From Xylanibacter caecicola (GTDB taxonomy: Bacteria > Bacteroidota > Bacteroidia > Bacteroidales > Bacteroidaceae): a stretch of DNA of 64,000 nucleotides. The notes below the pieces were generated by a model, which was not told where the DNA came from, ran no database searches, and saw nothing but the letters and a program-made list of their open reading frames with translations. Shown one piece after another: positions 1-8,307 of this stretch. The DNA lies in NCBI RefSeq assembly GCF_013166515.1, contig NZ_JABKKJ010000013.1:1-64000 (forward strand). Direction: 5' to 3'. How positions within the stretch are numbered: the first letter of the stretch is position 1; each line of letters starts with the position of its first letter. The translations under genes and the position numbers were made by a program.

Positions 1-27
1 TTTGTTTTGTCAGTTAAAAACTTTGGC

Positions 28-67
28 TCCGTCCTCTCTTGGGGGCGCGCCCCCAAGAGAGGACGGA
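28..67. repeat. 40-bp perfect palindrome
   Basis: Positions 28-47 are the exact reverse complement of 48-67, with no loop, and the centre is GC-rich (GGGGGCGCGCCCCC). It can form a hairpin on either strand or a cruciform. No clear T-run follows on either side, so a simple terminator is not obvious. It lies in a non-coding stretch (1-420). Confidence 0.9.
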
Positions 68-272
68 CAATACTCTGAAAGAGGTAATTCCTAAATCAAA
101 ATTTTGCACTTCGATTTGGAATCTTCAAAAATTGTTATGTAGTTTCTAGTATATACACGCATAGTTTATTGATGATGTGACGGTATATCTCGATAAACAA
201 AACAATTTTCAGTCAGTACATTTTTAATGTTCATGTTTCATGATTCCTTTTTCTTCTTGATGCCTGTAGCTT

Positions 273-280
273 CCCCCCCC
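273..280. repeat. C8 homopolymer, intergenic
   Basis: Eight consecutive C in the non-coding region downstream of the DUF4861 gene. It has the same length as the five G8 tracts inside the polysaccharide genes at 35-43.5 kb, but here it lies in no recognisable reading frame. Confidence 0.8.
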
Positions 281-332
281 TTTTCCAAAAGGCGGCAAAC
301 TGAAGGCTGAAACACGACCTTTTACAACCAAA

Positions 333-365
333 GAGGTGGCATTTCACACGCTGAAATGCCACCTC
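333..365 (-). terminator. Hairpin terminator of the DUF4861 gene
   Basis: Arms 333-346 and 352-365 pair over 14 bp around a 5-nt loop. On the minus strand the hairpin is followed by CTTTGG and lies about 55 bases past the stop codon of the gene at 421-1653. It is a probable intrinsic terminator, though the T-tail is short. Confidence 0.6.
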
Positions 366-420
366 CTGGATTATAGGGTATTTAATGATGTATTATCGGA
401 CTTTATTTCGACGGTCTCTT

Positions 421-1653
421 TTATTTGTTGACAGTCTTTATGACAAGCGGTTGCTGCAGTTCTTTCTTCCACTCGTCGAGAAACTTATACCAGTCTTTGT
501 CGTTGTGCATGCCGAATGTCTCGTTGTCGCTGCAGAACACGATGTCGTAATGAAGCTTGTCGGTCGGTGTATTCAAAACAAAACCGTAGTTGTCCTTGTT
601 GGCAGGTTCTTCGCTCACGATATATTCTGACGGTATGCAGATGCCAAGTCCCACGGTCTCGCGCTTGTGTCCCACACTGTCTTTTGCCGATACGGGCCAG
701 TCGGTGCCCCAGCATCCGCGCAGTCCTTTCTTGTCGCTGTGCTCGGTGGAGTTCTTCACGTTGATGATTCCCGTTGCAAACTTGTATTCGCCGGCATTCT
801 TGTTGAACTTTATGTCCACCGAACAGTCGCGGTGTCCGGCATACAGTGTGTAGTATGTCGTCATGTCTATAGGTTCCTGTCCCGGTTGCGGTGTCCAGCC
901 CTGGTCTTTCACTTCGACAATGGTGCGTAGCGGACCGCGTGCCACTATGCGCTGACTGCGGTGTTCCACGTCCGTCAGCATTGTGGGCTGTTTGCCGTCC
1001 CATCCGCGCAGTGCGCCCACGCCGAATGTCTGTCCCACCCAAAGCACGTCGTCGCCGTAGCCCTGTTCCTTCTGTTTTGCGTCAGGATAGAACTGTGTCT
1101 CCTTTAATTCAAGTCCCTTGCGGTATTTCCCGTACACGTCCACGGTCTGCCGGTGGTCGAAATATATGCGGTATGCCACGAGGTCGCTTTCAAAAGCCGC
1201 TCCGTGATGATGTATCATCCAGTAGGCATTGACACCGTTCTCTACCGTAAGTTGCGATATGTACAGGTTCTGCTTGTTTGCCTCCTTTATCTTCTTGTTT
1301 GCAAGCATCATCTCTACATATACCTTCGGCGTGTACTGCCTCGGTTTGCCGCTGTCAGACAGTTGTATGCAGAACTTCTTTGTTGTTTTCTTGGGTATGT
1401 CCGTGAGGAAGCAAAGTTCGTCAAACGTTCCGTTGCCGTCGATGTCGTCGAGCTGGCACGGTATCTCCTTTCCGTCCATTGTCACAAGGGCAGACTTTAT
1501 GCCGTCTCCGTAGTTGTCAAGTTGCAGCACCACGGGTGCGTTGGTGCGTTCGACCTTAGAATTGTTTGTAACGCTGATGTCAAATGTTTTCTGTGCAAAG
1601 CCCATAGCTGCAAACATTGTGGTTAGGGCAAGGCATGTGTATGTTCTTTTCAT
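421..1653 (-). CDS. Secreted DUF4861 family protein
   Basis: A protein of 410 residues that starts with a typical signal peptide (MKRTYTCLALTTMFAAMGFA, cleavage near residue 20). An upstream in-frame ATG at 1692 would put 13 hydrophilic residues before the signal, so the ATG at 1653 is preferred. The rest matches my recollection of DUF4861, a periplasmic or secreted family common in Bacteroidota and often found near carbohydrate-use genes; its enzymatic role is not established. A paralogue of nearly equal length lies at 62192-63415, and both share the run of short motifs VTVKNN-like / YRVYGPAL-like / DNGPLR-like, here more diverged. It is a single-gene unit with its own promoter (1704-1735) and terminator. 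Family assignment is fairly sure; function is unknown. Confidence 0.8.
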   Translation of the reverse strand: MKRTYTCLALTTMFAAMGFAQKTFDISVTNNSKVERTNAPVVLQLDNYGDGIKSALVTMDGKEIPCQLDDIDGNGTFDELCFLTDIPKKTTKKFCIQLSDSGKPRQYTPKVYVEMMLANKKIKEANKQNLYISQLTVENGVNAYWMIHHHGAAFESDLVAYRIYFDHRQTVDVYGKYRKGLELKETQFYPDAKQKEQGYGDDVLWVGQTFGVGALRGWDGKQPTMLTDVEHRSQRIVARGPLRTIVEVKDQGWTPQPGQEPIDMTTYYTLYAGHRDCSVDIKFNKNAGEYKFATGIINVKNSTEHSDKKGLRGCWGTDWPVSAKDSVGHKRETVGLGICIPSEYIVSEEPANKDNYGFVLNTPTDKLHYDIVFCSDNETFGMHNDKDWYKFLDEWKKELQQPLVIKTVNK

Positions 1654-1703
1654 ATTCTTATGATTTGTTTGTTCCGGATTGCTGAGGCGCAACTTGTTTT
1701 ATG

Positions 1704-1735
1704 CAAAGATAACAAAAAACGCCAACAAGGCGCAA
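1704..1735 (-). promoter_or_regulatory. Bacteroidales-type promoter for DUF4861 gene
   Basis: On the minus strand TATCTTTG (1711-1704) fits the TAnnTTTG -7 box, and a TTG lies 21 nt upstream (1735-1733). It sits about 50 bases before the ATG at 1653. Confidence 0.6.
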
Positions 1736-1824
1736 ACGTGAGGACATAAAATTGTAAAGTAACGCACATCTGGGCTTAAGCTTACCGGATATTTATCTGA
1801 TTGAAATTCAACTCTTACAGCTCT

Positions 1825-2076
1825 CTATAGGGTAAGCTTCAATTCATCTTCACCCTCCAATGCATCCAATATTTTGTCATCAAGCCAAAGGTTGAGCATT
1901 TACTTTTCGTTCACATTGAAATATGTTGCCATTTGAATTACTTGGTTTCTCTTTGCCCGTCTGTCCCCACTCAATCTTGCTGAACATGGGGTATCTATTT
2001 CTAAGTATGCAGCCACTTGGCGTTGCAATATTCCTTGTTCGTCTCTTAGAGACTTTATCTTGTTTCCTAATAACAT
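1825..2076 (-). pseudogene. Decayed XRE-family helix-turn-helix regulator
   Basis: Reading from the ATG at 2076 gives a helix-turn-helix N-terminus (KIKSLRDEQGILQRQVAAYL, then EIDTP), as in small XRE regulators. After DTP the expected helix (MFSKIEWG) is found only in another frame. The original frame resumes as GDRRAKRNQVIQMATYFNVN, which implies two compensating single-base indels. A TAA at 1900-1902 then interrupts the frame before the remainder (NLWLDDKILDALEGEDEL), which ends at a TAG at 1825. It lies directly downstream of the five-gene island at 2207-9273 and in the same orientation. Most likely it is a dead regulator left from an earlier mobile segment. Confidence 0.7.
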
Positions 2077-2141
2077 ATTTCCTGTTCTTTGGGTTTGTAT
2101 TGAATATCTGTATCAGACATACCATCCTATTGGGCTGTTTT

Positions 2142-2202
2142 CGGTCGGAATATCTTCAAACGGTCGGATTTTCGGTCGGATTATGGATTTTTCGGTCGGA
2201 TT
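2142..2202. repeat. Four direct copies of CGGTCGGA
   Basis: The words starting near 2142, 2161, 2173 and 2193 all read CGGTCGGA, three of them continuing TT. They fill the spacer between the dead regulator and the 3' end of the AlbA_2 gene. Their role is unknown; a protein-binding array or slippage product is possible. Confidence 0.6.
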
Positions 2203-2206
2203 ATGA

Positions 2207-3910
2207 TTAAACTAACCGATTGTAGTCTTTCAATATCCACTTCAACCCTATTCTGTCTATCTGTTTTTCTTCATTTAATTCTACTAATAGTCTGCCTACA
2301 TAGCGTAGCTGTTGTTCTTCCGTCTTGTTGGCAGGAAGCACATTTTTGAGATATTCGTATATACTATCTCGCTTGGCGCCTTCATCACCAGCATTGCTAA
2401 GATATTGTAGAACCATTTGACGCAGCCTCTCCTTATCCAATCCTTTTGTTTTTGTGTAAGAAGGCAGTTGGTTAGTATTCTTAGCAATGCTAAGAGAAAT
2501 GCTGTAATGTGGAGCCTCACCTTCTATCAGTCCACGTATGAGCAAGTCTTGTGCAATATCCTCATGAATTATTCTACCTTTTTGTACTGCGTCAAGCGAG
2601 ATACAATCCCATAGAGAAAGAGTGTCGTTGGTCTTCAACAAATCTGTGTATCGTTTGTTTATTTCATTGCCATAGATTCGGACGACTACTTTCTTCTTTA
2701 TCTGGTCAATCTCATAGTCTGGCATAGGAAAATGCCTACGCCATTGCTCGTTGAACATTTTCTTGATACCACGGCTTACGGTATCAATCATATTGAAGTC
2801 AACCATAGCCCTACACAGACATTCATTGCGAAAATGTGTTTGAGGTTCTTCGTTCTTCAATGCATTTTCCAAAGTACAAGGAATGAATGTGCCTGCATTA
2901 GAATAATACAAGTAGCCTGGATTTTCTACAAAGTTGATGCGCTGTTGAAGAGTGTAATCCTGATGGGCAATACAATTATGAAGAGCCTCACGAATAGTGT
3001 AGTCGTCATACTGCTTCATCGTGTCGGGGAAAAGCGTTCCTCCTGGCATTTTACGCAATGTCAGATTCTCTATCTTTGATAGAATTTCGTCCACTGTTAA
3101 TATGAAAGGCACTGTAAAGTGTTCGTAGTCAACCACTTCCTGATTCTTGTCTCGGCGTGTCCATGTAACCTGTGCAACTGCAGGACGTAGTTTGAAAGCT
3201 GATTCGTATTTGCCCAACAATATGATGGCAGCCCGAGTTATGCCTCCGTTTCTTGTTAATCCACACTTGCCCAGAAATGTTTGGACATTCCAAGCGTTCA
3301 CTTCTTCTGCAGGTATGCGACTATGAACCTTCTTGAACATCATTCGAGCCTTGGCAATGGCCACCTCATCCAAATCGTCTATTGTAGCATCAGGTACAAT
3401 TTCTGCAGACCAATCCTTTGCTGTATAGATAGGCTCTTCGAGGATGACACTCATCCTTTCGCTTGTCATTTCAACCAAAGAATCTTCTATCCGCTGCCAT
3501 GCCTTCTTGTGGGCAAGGACGGGGCGACGAGGCAAGTGCTTTGGGATATGTATTATCCATACTCGCTTATTTGTATCATCAGTTACAAATTCTTCGATGC
3601 TTAGACCTTCTGATGACAGATAAGTACATTGTTCTGTAAGTTTGAAGGTTGCTGACTGCGTGTTTGCAGGCTGACCATTAAAAGTAAGTCTTGAAATGTC
3701 AGTTCCGACAATTTCAAGCGTCTTATCCTTTACGCCAATCACAAGATATCCTCCCTCCATGTTGGCGATTGCCGAAACGTAGGAAATAACATCATTTTTC
3801 TCGTCCCCACAGAACGAGTTCTTCAAATTCTTAAATTCCTTCCATTCACAGCGAGCATTCTCTTGTGGGTACTCACGGCGGAGGTATTGTTGTAGTTCGA
3901 GTTCGAGCAT
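2207..3910 (-). CDS. AlbA_2/Schlafen-like ATP-binding protein
   Basis: A 567-residue protein. Residues about 15-145 form an AlbA_2 (Schlafen-type) nucleic-acid-binding domain: ECKExK-like CEWKEFKN near 21-28, and FANxxGGxxxxGV-like MEGGYLVIGVKD near 51-62. Residues about 300-400 hold the region seen in this family with an HATPase-like fold (REALHNCIAHQDY, then NPGYLYYSNAGTF). The C-terminus looks like a winged helix (LRYVGRLLVELNEEKQID). Such proteins are usually annotated as transcriptional regulators or RecG-like helicases but do not have helicase motifs; some occur in defence islands. It is the last gene of the operon, beginning 3 nt after the DUF1848 stop. Base composition is AT-rich like the rest of the island. 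Domain call is sure; role is not. Confidence 0.8.
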   Translation of the reverse strand: MLELELQQYLRREYPQENARCEWKEFKNLKNSFCGDEKNDVISYVSAIANMEGGYLVIGVKDKTLEIVGTDISRLTFNGQPANTQSATFKLTEQCTYLSSEGLSIEEFVTDDTNKRVWIIHIPKHLPRRPVLAHKKAWQRIEDSLVEMTSERMSVILEEPIYTAKDWSAEIVPDATIDDLDEVAIAKARMMFKKVHSRIPAEEVNAWNVQTFLGKCGLTRNGGITRAAIILLGKYESAFKLRPAVAQVTWTRRDKNQEVVDYEHFTVPFILTVDEILSKIENLTLRKMPGGTLFPDTMKQYDDYTIREALHNCIAHQDYTLQQRINFVENPGYLYYSNAGTFIPCTLENALKNEEPQTHFRNECLCRAMVDFNMIDTVSRGIKKMFNEQWRRHFPMPDYEIDQIKKKVVVRIYGNEINKRYTDLLKTNDTLSLWDCISLDAVQKGRIIHEDIAQDLLIRGLIEGEAPHYSISLSIAKNTNQLPSYTKTKGLDKERLRQMVLQYLSNAGDEGAKRDSIYEYLKNVLPANKTEEQQLRYVGRLLVELNEEKQIDRIGLKWILKDYNRLV

Positions 3911-3913
3911 AAA

Positions 3914-4966
3914 TCAGTCAATGATACTTTCACTATTTTCATTATGCTTTTCAGCATTTCTTAATACACATTCTTTACTTGTATTTGCATAGCAGTATAC
4001 GCAGAAATGACGGCAAGTATTATACATGCCAATATCTTTGCTCACCATACAGCCACAAATTTTCCTTTGTCCGGAATCCTTAACCTTCTTTTCTTTCTTT
4101 GGGATAGGTGGAAGATTACCAAACATATCCCTTTCAGGCCATTTAAGGGTATGAAGATAGTAAATCAATTCTTCGTCATCAGCAAAAATACGTTTCATAA
4201 GTTCTCCGTCAATACAACGATTATGCTCAATGCCGTAGGACTCAAGGTCAATATTTTCAGCACACGTCGCCATTTCAACATTCCAACCTTGGTCATGCCA
4301 TACTTCTCGAATTTTCTTAAGTCCTTGTACGATTTCTATTCTTTGGGTATAATTTGCTTCTGCATTCTCAACATCTTCCTTTGTAAAAAAAATAGTTTCC
4401 TTAACAAGGTTATTCTGAACCTTGCGGTATGCTTTTACGTCAACAAAACTGAAAACCAAATTGTTAGTATAACCTTTCAACTTGTTTCCTATATGCCATA
4501 TTCTTGCAAGTAGTTCTCTTGGTCCGATGGTTGGAGTAATAATCAAAGGGTCAAATCTCCAAATGACTTTTTCTTTGCCGATTGTGTCAGACAATTTCTT
4601 GAACGTTTCAATACGTTCCTCTATAGAAGGAACATTAGGTTCAAAGCCTTCCCTTGTATAGTCATTCAGTGTCACCTGAAAGTAATAATGAATGCCCTTC
4701 TCATCCAAAATATGAAGAAATGGCATTATAGGTTTGGGATTCTTTGTCCAAAATACAATGACCTTACACTTACTGAAAGAGATATACATCTTTTGTTGAT
4801 TGAAAGGATTATACCAAGCACAATAACCTTTTGCCAAACGGTTGAAAAACCATTTGGCATAAAAGGCTGGTATATCTGTAGAGCGACTGGCAGAAATTAT
4901 TACAGGTGCTGTTGCCTCAACTATTTTTCCAGAATCAGTACGGATTGTAATTTTTTCAGATGCCAT
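3914..4966 (-). CDS. DUF1848 protein, cysteine-rich, radical-SAM-like
   Basis: A 350-residue protein matching DUF1848. The N-terminal part carries VIISASRSTDIPAFYAKWF (about 22-40) and KVIVFWTKNPKP (about 69-80). The C-terminus carries the family's cysteine cluster, CGCMVSKDIGMYNTCRHFC and then VYCYAN. The family has a TIM-barrel/radical-SAM-like appearance and probably binds an iron-sulphur cluster; the reaction is unknown. Its start overlaps the preceding 774-residue gene by 11 nt and the AlbA_2 gene follows after 3 nt, so it is translated within one operon. DUF1848 genes are often solitary, so its presence between a large unknown protein and an AlbA_2 protein is notable. Confidence 0.8.
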   Translation of the reverse strand: MASEKITIRTDSGKIVEATAPVIISASRSTDIPAFYAKWFFNRLAKGYCAWYNPFNQQKMYISFSKCKVIVFWTKNPKPIMPFLHILDEKGIHYYFQVTLNDYTREGFEPNVPSIEERIETFKKLSDTIGKEKVIWRFDPLIITPTIGPRELLARIWHIGNKLKGYTNNLVFSFVDVKAYRKVQNNLVKETIFFTKEDVENAEANYTQRIEIVQGLKKIREVWHDQGWNVEMATCAENIDLESYGIEHNRCIDGELMKRIFADDEELIYYLHTLKWPERDMFGNLPPIPKKEKKVKDSGQRKICGCMVSKDIGMYNTCRHFCVYCYANTSKECVLRNAEKHNENSESIID

Positions 4967-7280
4967 ACAATTTCGATATATAATCTATTATATTATTGGT
5001 TGGAATCTTTGCATAGATTTCTGCAAGCCATCGCATTTTTTCGTTTCGTGGCTTAAGCTTATTCTCCATGTAAACTTTCAACCTTTCAATTACACGTCCA
5101 TTTGTACAATCATGTCTCGCATAATACCCTTTTACAATTCCTTTTTTCTTGTCTTTATATGTGTCGTGATGATTTCCAACAAACCATTCCATATCTTCAA
5201 TGAACTGTTTCTTTGCACGTGGATCAGAAATCATTGTAGCACTTTTATTAATCCATGTAGTATTCTCTATAATGGATTTTTCTTTGTAAGAAACTTCTCC
5301 TATATTAGATGTATTTTCGTTTTTTTCTCTAACATTTTTTGTTGTTACAATCTTTATTTCATCGTTTCCTAAAATTTCTTTTTTATCCGTTGAAGAAAAC
5401 AAATCGGATTCTGTCTTTGTTTTACTTAATTTCGTACTCTTGCATTTGTTGACTTCAGTAAATCCAAAATGCTCAAATATATCATTCTGTCCCTTACGTG
5501 TTTTCACATTTTCCTTAATGTATTCTGTAAACATGTCTTTATCACCTTTCAACAAGTATGCTTTATAAGCATTCTTAGCTATTTCGCATTGTTTTTTTGC
5601 ATTCTTGTAAGGTTTATTGCCGCAGACGTAATCAACGGCATCTGCTATCCCAATTTTAGCAGACTTATTTCTGTTAATCACGGCATTAATAAACTCTTCT
5701 AAGTCCTTCTTAAAATCGAATTTTAGAAGGAGAAATTTGTAGTCCTCAACATTAAATTCTTTATCCTCTGTCAGTGTTTGTGATTTGACAGGTGCTTGAA
5801 TATTTGTTATCTTGCCTAACTCTTTTCCGAAAAGTTTTTTATACACTTCCTCGTAATTCTCGTCAGATAGTACCGACATAATTGAGTCGCGATTCATGCC
5901 AGAGTAACCGCACAGAGTTCCCCACAGCACTAAACTTGCTCGATAATCTTCTATCGCAGTCAGTTTAAGTATCGTAGTCAGATCAGAAAAGCTATGTCCA
6001 CGCAAGATAAAACATGTGATAGCTTTTAGTTCCTCATTATTTATGCTATTAATATTAAAAGGAACACTAGGGTTTTCTATATGGGCGTGAAGATTATTTA
6101 TGTAATCACGCTCCACAGAGGTATTCCAATTTTCTTCACCAATACTTATCTTTATTATGGGGACAATTGCCTGCATGATGCCCATAAAAACTGTCATACG
6201 ATGTGCGGACAAAGTCTCAGGTGTTAAATCATCTTTAATGATGTATTCAATAGTCTTATTTACAAGGTTCAAATTCTCTATCACAACGTTATAACCATTG
6301 ACAGAGATACCTTGTAAAGACTCCTTGATATTGCTCTGATGCTTTACAATATTATTTGTCGTTCTTCTTTCTATTTCATCCCTAAACATAGTGTAATCAC
6401 TTGATGAAACAAGAGTGTCAATGTTAGGAAGCAAATGACAGTTCCATTTCTTACAAAGTGCATCAAGGCAACTTTCCCATAAGCCAAGCTTATTAAGGAC
6501 ACCAATAAAACACCCCTTTAAAAATTTAAATCTCTCACCAAGGGCATTATCAAGTCCTTCATCAAATATTTTTTGATTCTCTTTCTCAAAGCTATCAAAT
6601 TTCTTGTAATCCTCAACAAGTTTTGATAACTTAATGCCAAATGTTGAAGAGAGAGAAGGTGTGGCAATAAGGCTTGTCAGAATATTATAGATTTCCTGAT
6701 CTAATCTAAGTAATGACGCCAAATCGGCAGATAGAGAAAGTTTTTGCCCAAGTAGGTAAGCATACATAGCTCCTTTTTGCTTGTCAATGTATTTATCCTC
6801 ATAAGGCAAAGGATTGCAATCGAGAGTGCTAAGTTTAGGAAAAGGTTTTGTATTCAATCCAACAGTATCAGGAAGTATTATATATTTTCTGAAAAACTTA
6901 ATTGATTTGTTACTTTTTGTATTTATAAGTGTCAAATTAAAAGCTTGTTTGGAAAAAAAGTAAACTCGACAATTCGAAGGGGTTATTTGAATAGCATGAT
7001 TGCATACATATACCCCTTCCTGCATTTTTTCAAAATCATTGCTTTGATATTCATCCTCTATTTCAATGAGAATGGGAAAATTATATCGTCCAGTATCATT
7101 AATCGTGAAAAGCACCGGATAATCAAACAAAACAATAGAGCTAAATGAGCGTAATTGTTCAATTTGTTCAAAATTATTATAACCAGAAATTCTCTGACTG
7201 TAGTGCGTTGGAGGTAATATACATTCTGACTGAAGTATATTGTCCAGGTTTATATTTGAAGTAGGAATATAATATTTCAT
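4956..7280 (-). CDS. Unrecognised 774-residue protein of the island operon
   Basis: I do not recognise this family. It is cytosolic in character: no signal peptide, no membrane segment. Three parts can be seen: an N-terminal region of about 150 residues (opening MKYYIPTSNINLDNILQSE) with beta-rich, conserved-looking blocks; a long helical middle; and a charged Lys/Ser/Thr-rich linker around residues 600-675. A compact C-terminal domain of about 90 residues follows (PRAKKQFIEDMEWFVGNHHD onward). The segment GRVIERLKVYMENKLKP in that last domain is amphipathic and could bind nucleic acid or a partner. The gene is 11 nt downstream of the helicase and overlaps DUF1848. Very AT-rich. It is the probable core, and the specific marker, of the putative system. 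Confidence 0.7.
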   Translation of the reverse strand: MKYYIPTSNINLDNILQSECILPPTHYSQRISGYNNFEQIEQLRSFSSIVLFDYPVLFTINDTGRYNFPILIEIEDEYQSNDFEKMQEGVYVCNHAIQITPSNCRVYFFSKQAFNLTLINTKSNKSIKFFRKYIILPDTVGLNTKPFPKLSTLDCNPLPYEDKYIDKQKGAMYAYLLGQKLSLSADLASLLRLDQEIYNILTSLIATPSLSSTFGIKLSKLVEDYKKFDSFEKENQKIFDEGLDNALGERFKFLKGCFIGVLNKLGLWESCLDALCKKWNCHLLPNIDTLVSSSDYTMFRDEIERRTTNNIVKHQSNIKESLQGISVNGYNVVIENLNLVNKTIEYIIKDDLTPETLSAHRMTVFMGIMQAIVPIIKISIGEENWNTSVERDYINNLHAHIENPSVPFNINSINNEELKAITCFILRGHSFSDLTTILKLTAIEDYRASLVLWGTLCGYSGMNRDSIMSVLSDENYEEVYKKLFGKELGKITNIQAPVKSQTLTEDKEFNVEDYKFLLLKFDFKKDLEEFINAVINRNKSAKIGIADAVDYVCGNKPYKNAKKQCEIAKNAYKAYLLKGDKDMFTEYIKENVKTRKGQNDIFEHFGFTEVNKCKSTKLSKTKTESDLFSSTDKKEILGNDEIKIVTTKNVREKNENTSNIGEVSYKEKSIIENTTWINKSATMISDPRAKKQFIEDMEWFVGNHHDTYKDKKKGIVKGYYARHDCTNGRVIERLKVYMENKLKPRNEKMRWLAEIYAKIPTNNIIDYISKLYGI

Positions 7281-7291
7281 GACTTACAATT

Positions 7292-8305
7292 TTAAAATGG
7301 GCCAGAACTTGTATCTTGATTACTAGAATAAACTGTTGAAGTTGGATGCGGTAAAAGAGGGACTAAATTGTTTGAATACAACAAATAAAGATTCTCTAAT
7401 GGTCGGGTTGTTGCGACATAAAGGGCAGATTTATTGTACATGGGATCATAAGTCCATGGAACTTGTCTGTATTCATTCAAGCCGCAACAAGGGATAAATA
7501 CATCATTGAATTGCAATCCTTTTGTGCAATGCCATGTGATTATCTTGGGACTAGTTGACTTAAAGTCTATTTCCATCGCATCTTTTGTTTTCCATTGAAC
7601 AGGAATACCTTTTGACTGAAAGTAGTCACGAATTTTTTCTACTTGTTCATTGTAGAACACCCAAATACCAACATCGGTTAGATTACCATTTGAAATATAT
7701 TCTATGATTTGATCAAGTTGGGCATTGGATTTTACCAGTCTTGGTTTTGGCCCATGCTTAATACATGCAAATGACAAACGTGATTCTGGTCTAATGTGTT
7801 CGCCAACTTTTGCATTTTCAATAGTTAATCTCCAGTTAATACACAGATCTTGTGTATGTACACCTATTTGTTTAGCCGTATCTTCTACAGATTGAACGGG
7901 ATGATTAGGAAATTCCATTATAGACTGAAAAGAATCTCCGAAAAACCAACAATAAGTACCATGCTGACAAAAGTCATTTATTTCATCAGAGTTAAAATCC
8001 TGACATTCATCTATAAACATGTACTTGAAATTAGGCTTTGAAGAGTTTTTCCATTCTTTAAAATAATAGACATGACCTTTAGTCTGTCCTATTTCTGCTA
8101 ACTCGTCAACAAAAAATTGTTTTAGCGACTTTGTGTAAACGATGATAGCATAGGAACTTGTAAATGTAGAAACTTGTTTTGCCTTCTTTAGCAAAGTCAA
8201 GGATTTACCAGAACCAGCAATACCTTTCACTATTGCGGTTCTATCAGCAGACATATTTATTATAATTTGCTGATACTTGTCGGGTGTAAGATTATCTAAT
8301 GCCAT
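7292..8305 (-). CDS. Small SF1 (UvrD/Rep-like) helicase
   Basis: A 337-residue protein with an almost complete SF1 set. Walker A is GIAGSGKS (about residues 28-35); Walker B is YMFIDECQDF; motif III-like is FFGDSFQSI. Motif V is like WHCTKGLQFNDV, and motif VI is YVATTRPLENLYLL. It is far shorter than UvrD (about 720 residues), so the accessory 1B/2B domains must be minimal; it may act as an ATP-driven translocase within a complex. The ATG at 8305 lies 2 nt past the stop of the methyltransferase-fold gene; a TTG six bases upstream would overlap that stop. The 774-residue gene follows after 11 nt. Helicase assignment is sure, biological role inferred. Confidence 0.85.
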   Translation of the reverse strand: MALDNLTPDKYQQIIINMSADRTAIVKGIAGSGKSLTLLKKAKQVSTFTSSYAIIVYTKSLKQFFVDELAEIGQTKGHVYYFKEWKNSSKPNFKYMFIDECQDFNSDEINDFCQHGTYCWFFGDSFQSIMEFPNHPVQSVEDTAKQIGVHTQDLCINWRLTIENAKVGEHIRPESRLSFACIKHGPKPRLVKSNAQLDQIIEYISNGNLTDVGIWVFYNEQVEKIRDYFQSKGIPVQWKTKDAMEIDFKSTSPKIITWHCTKGLQFNDVFIPCCGLNEYRQVPWTYDPMYNKSALYVATTRPLENLYLLYSNNLVPLLPHPTSTVYSSNQDTSSGPF

Positions 8306-8307
8306 AT

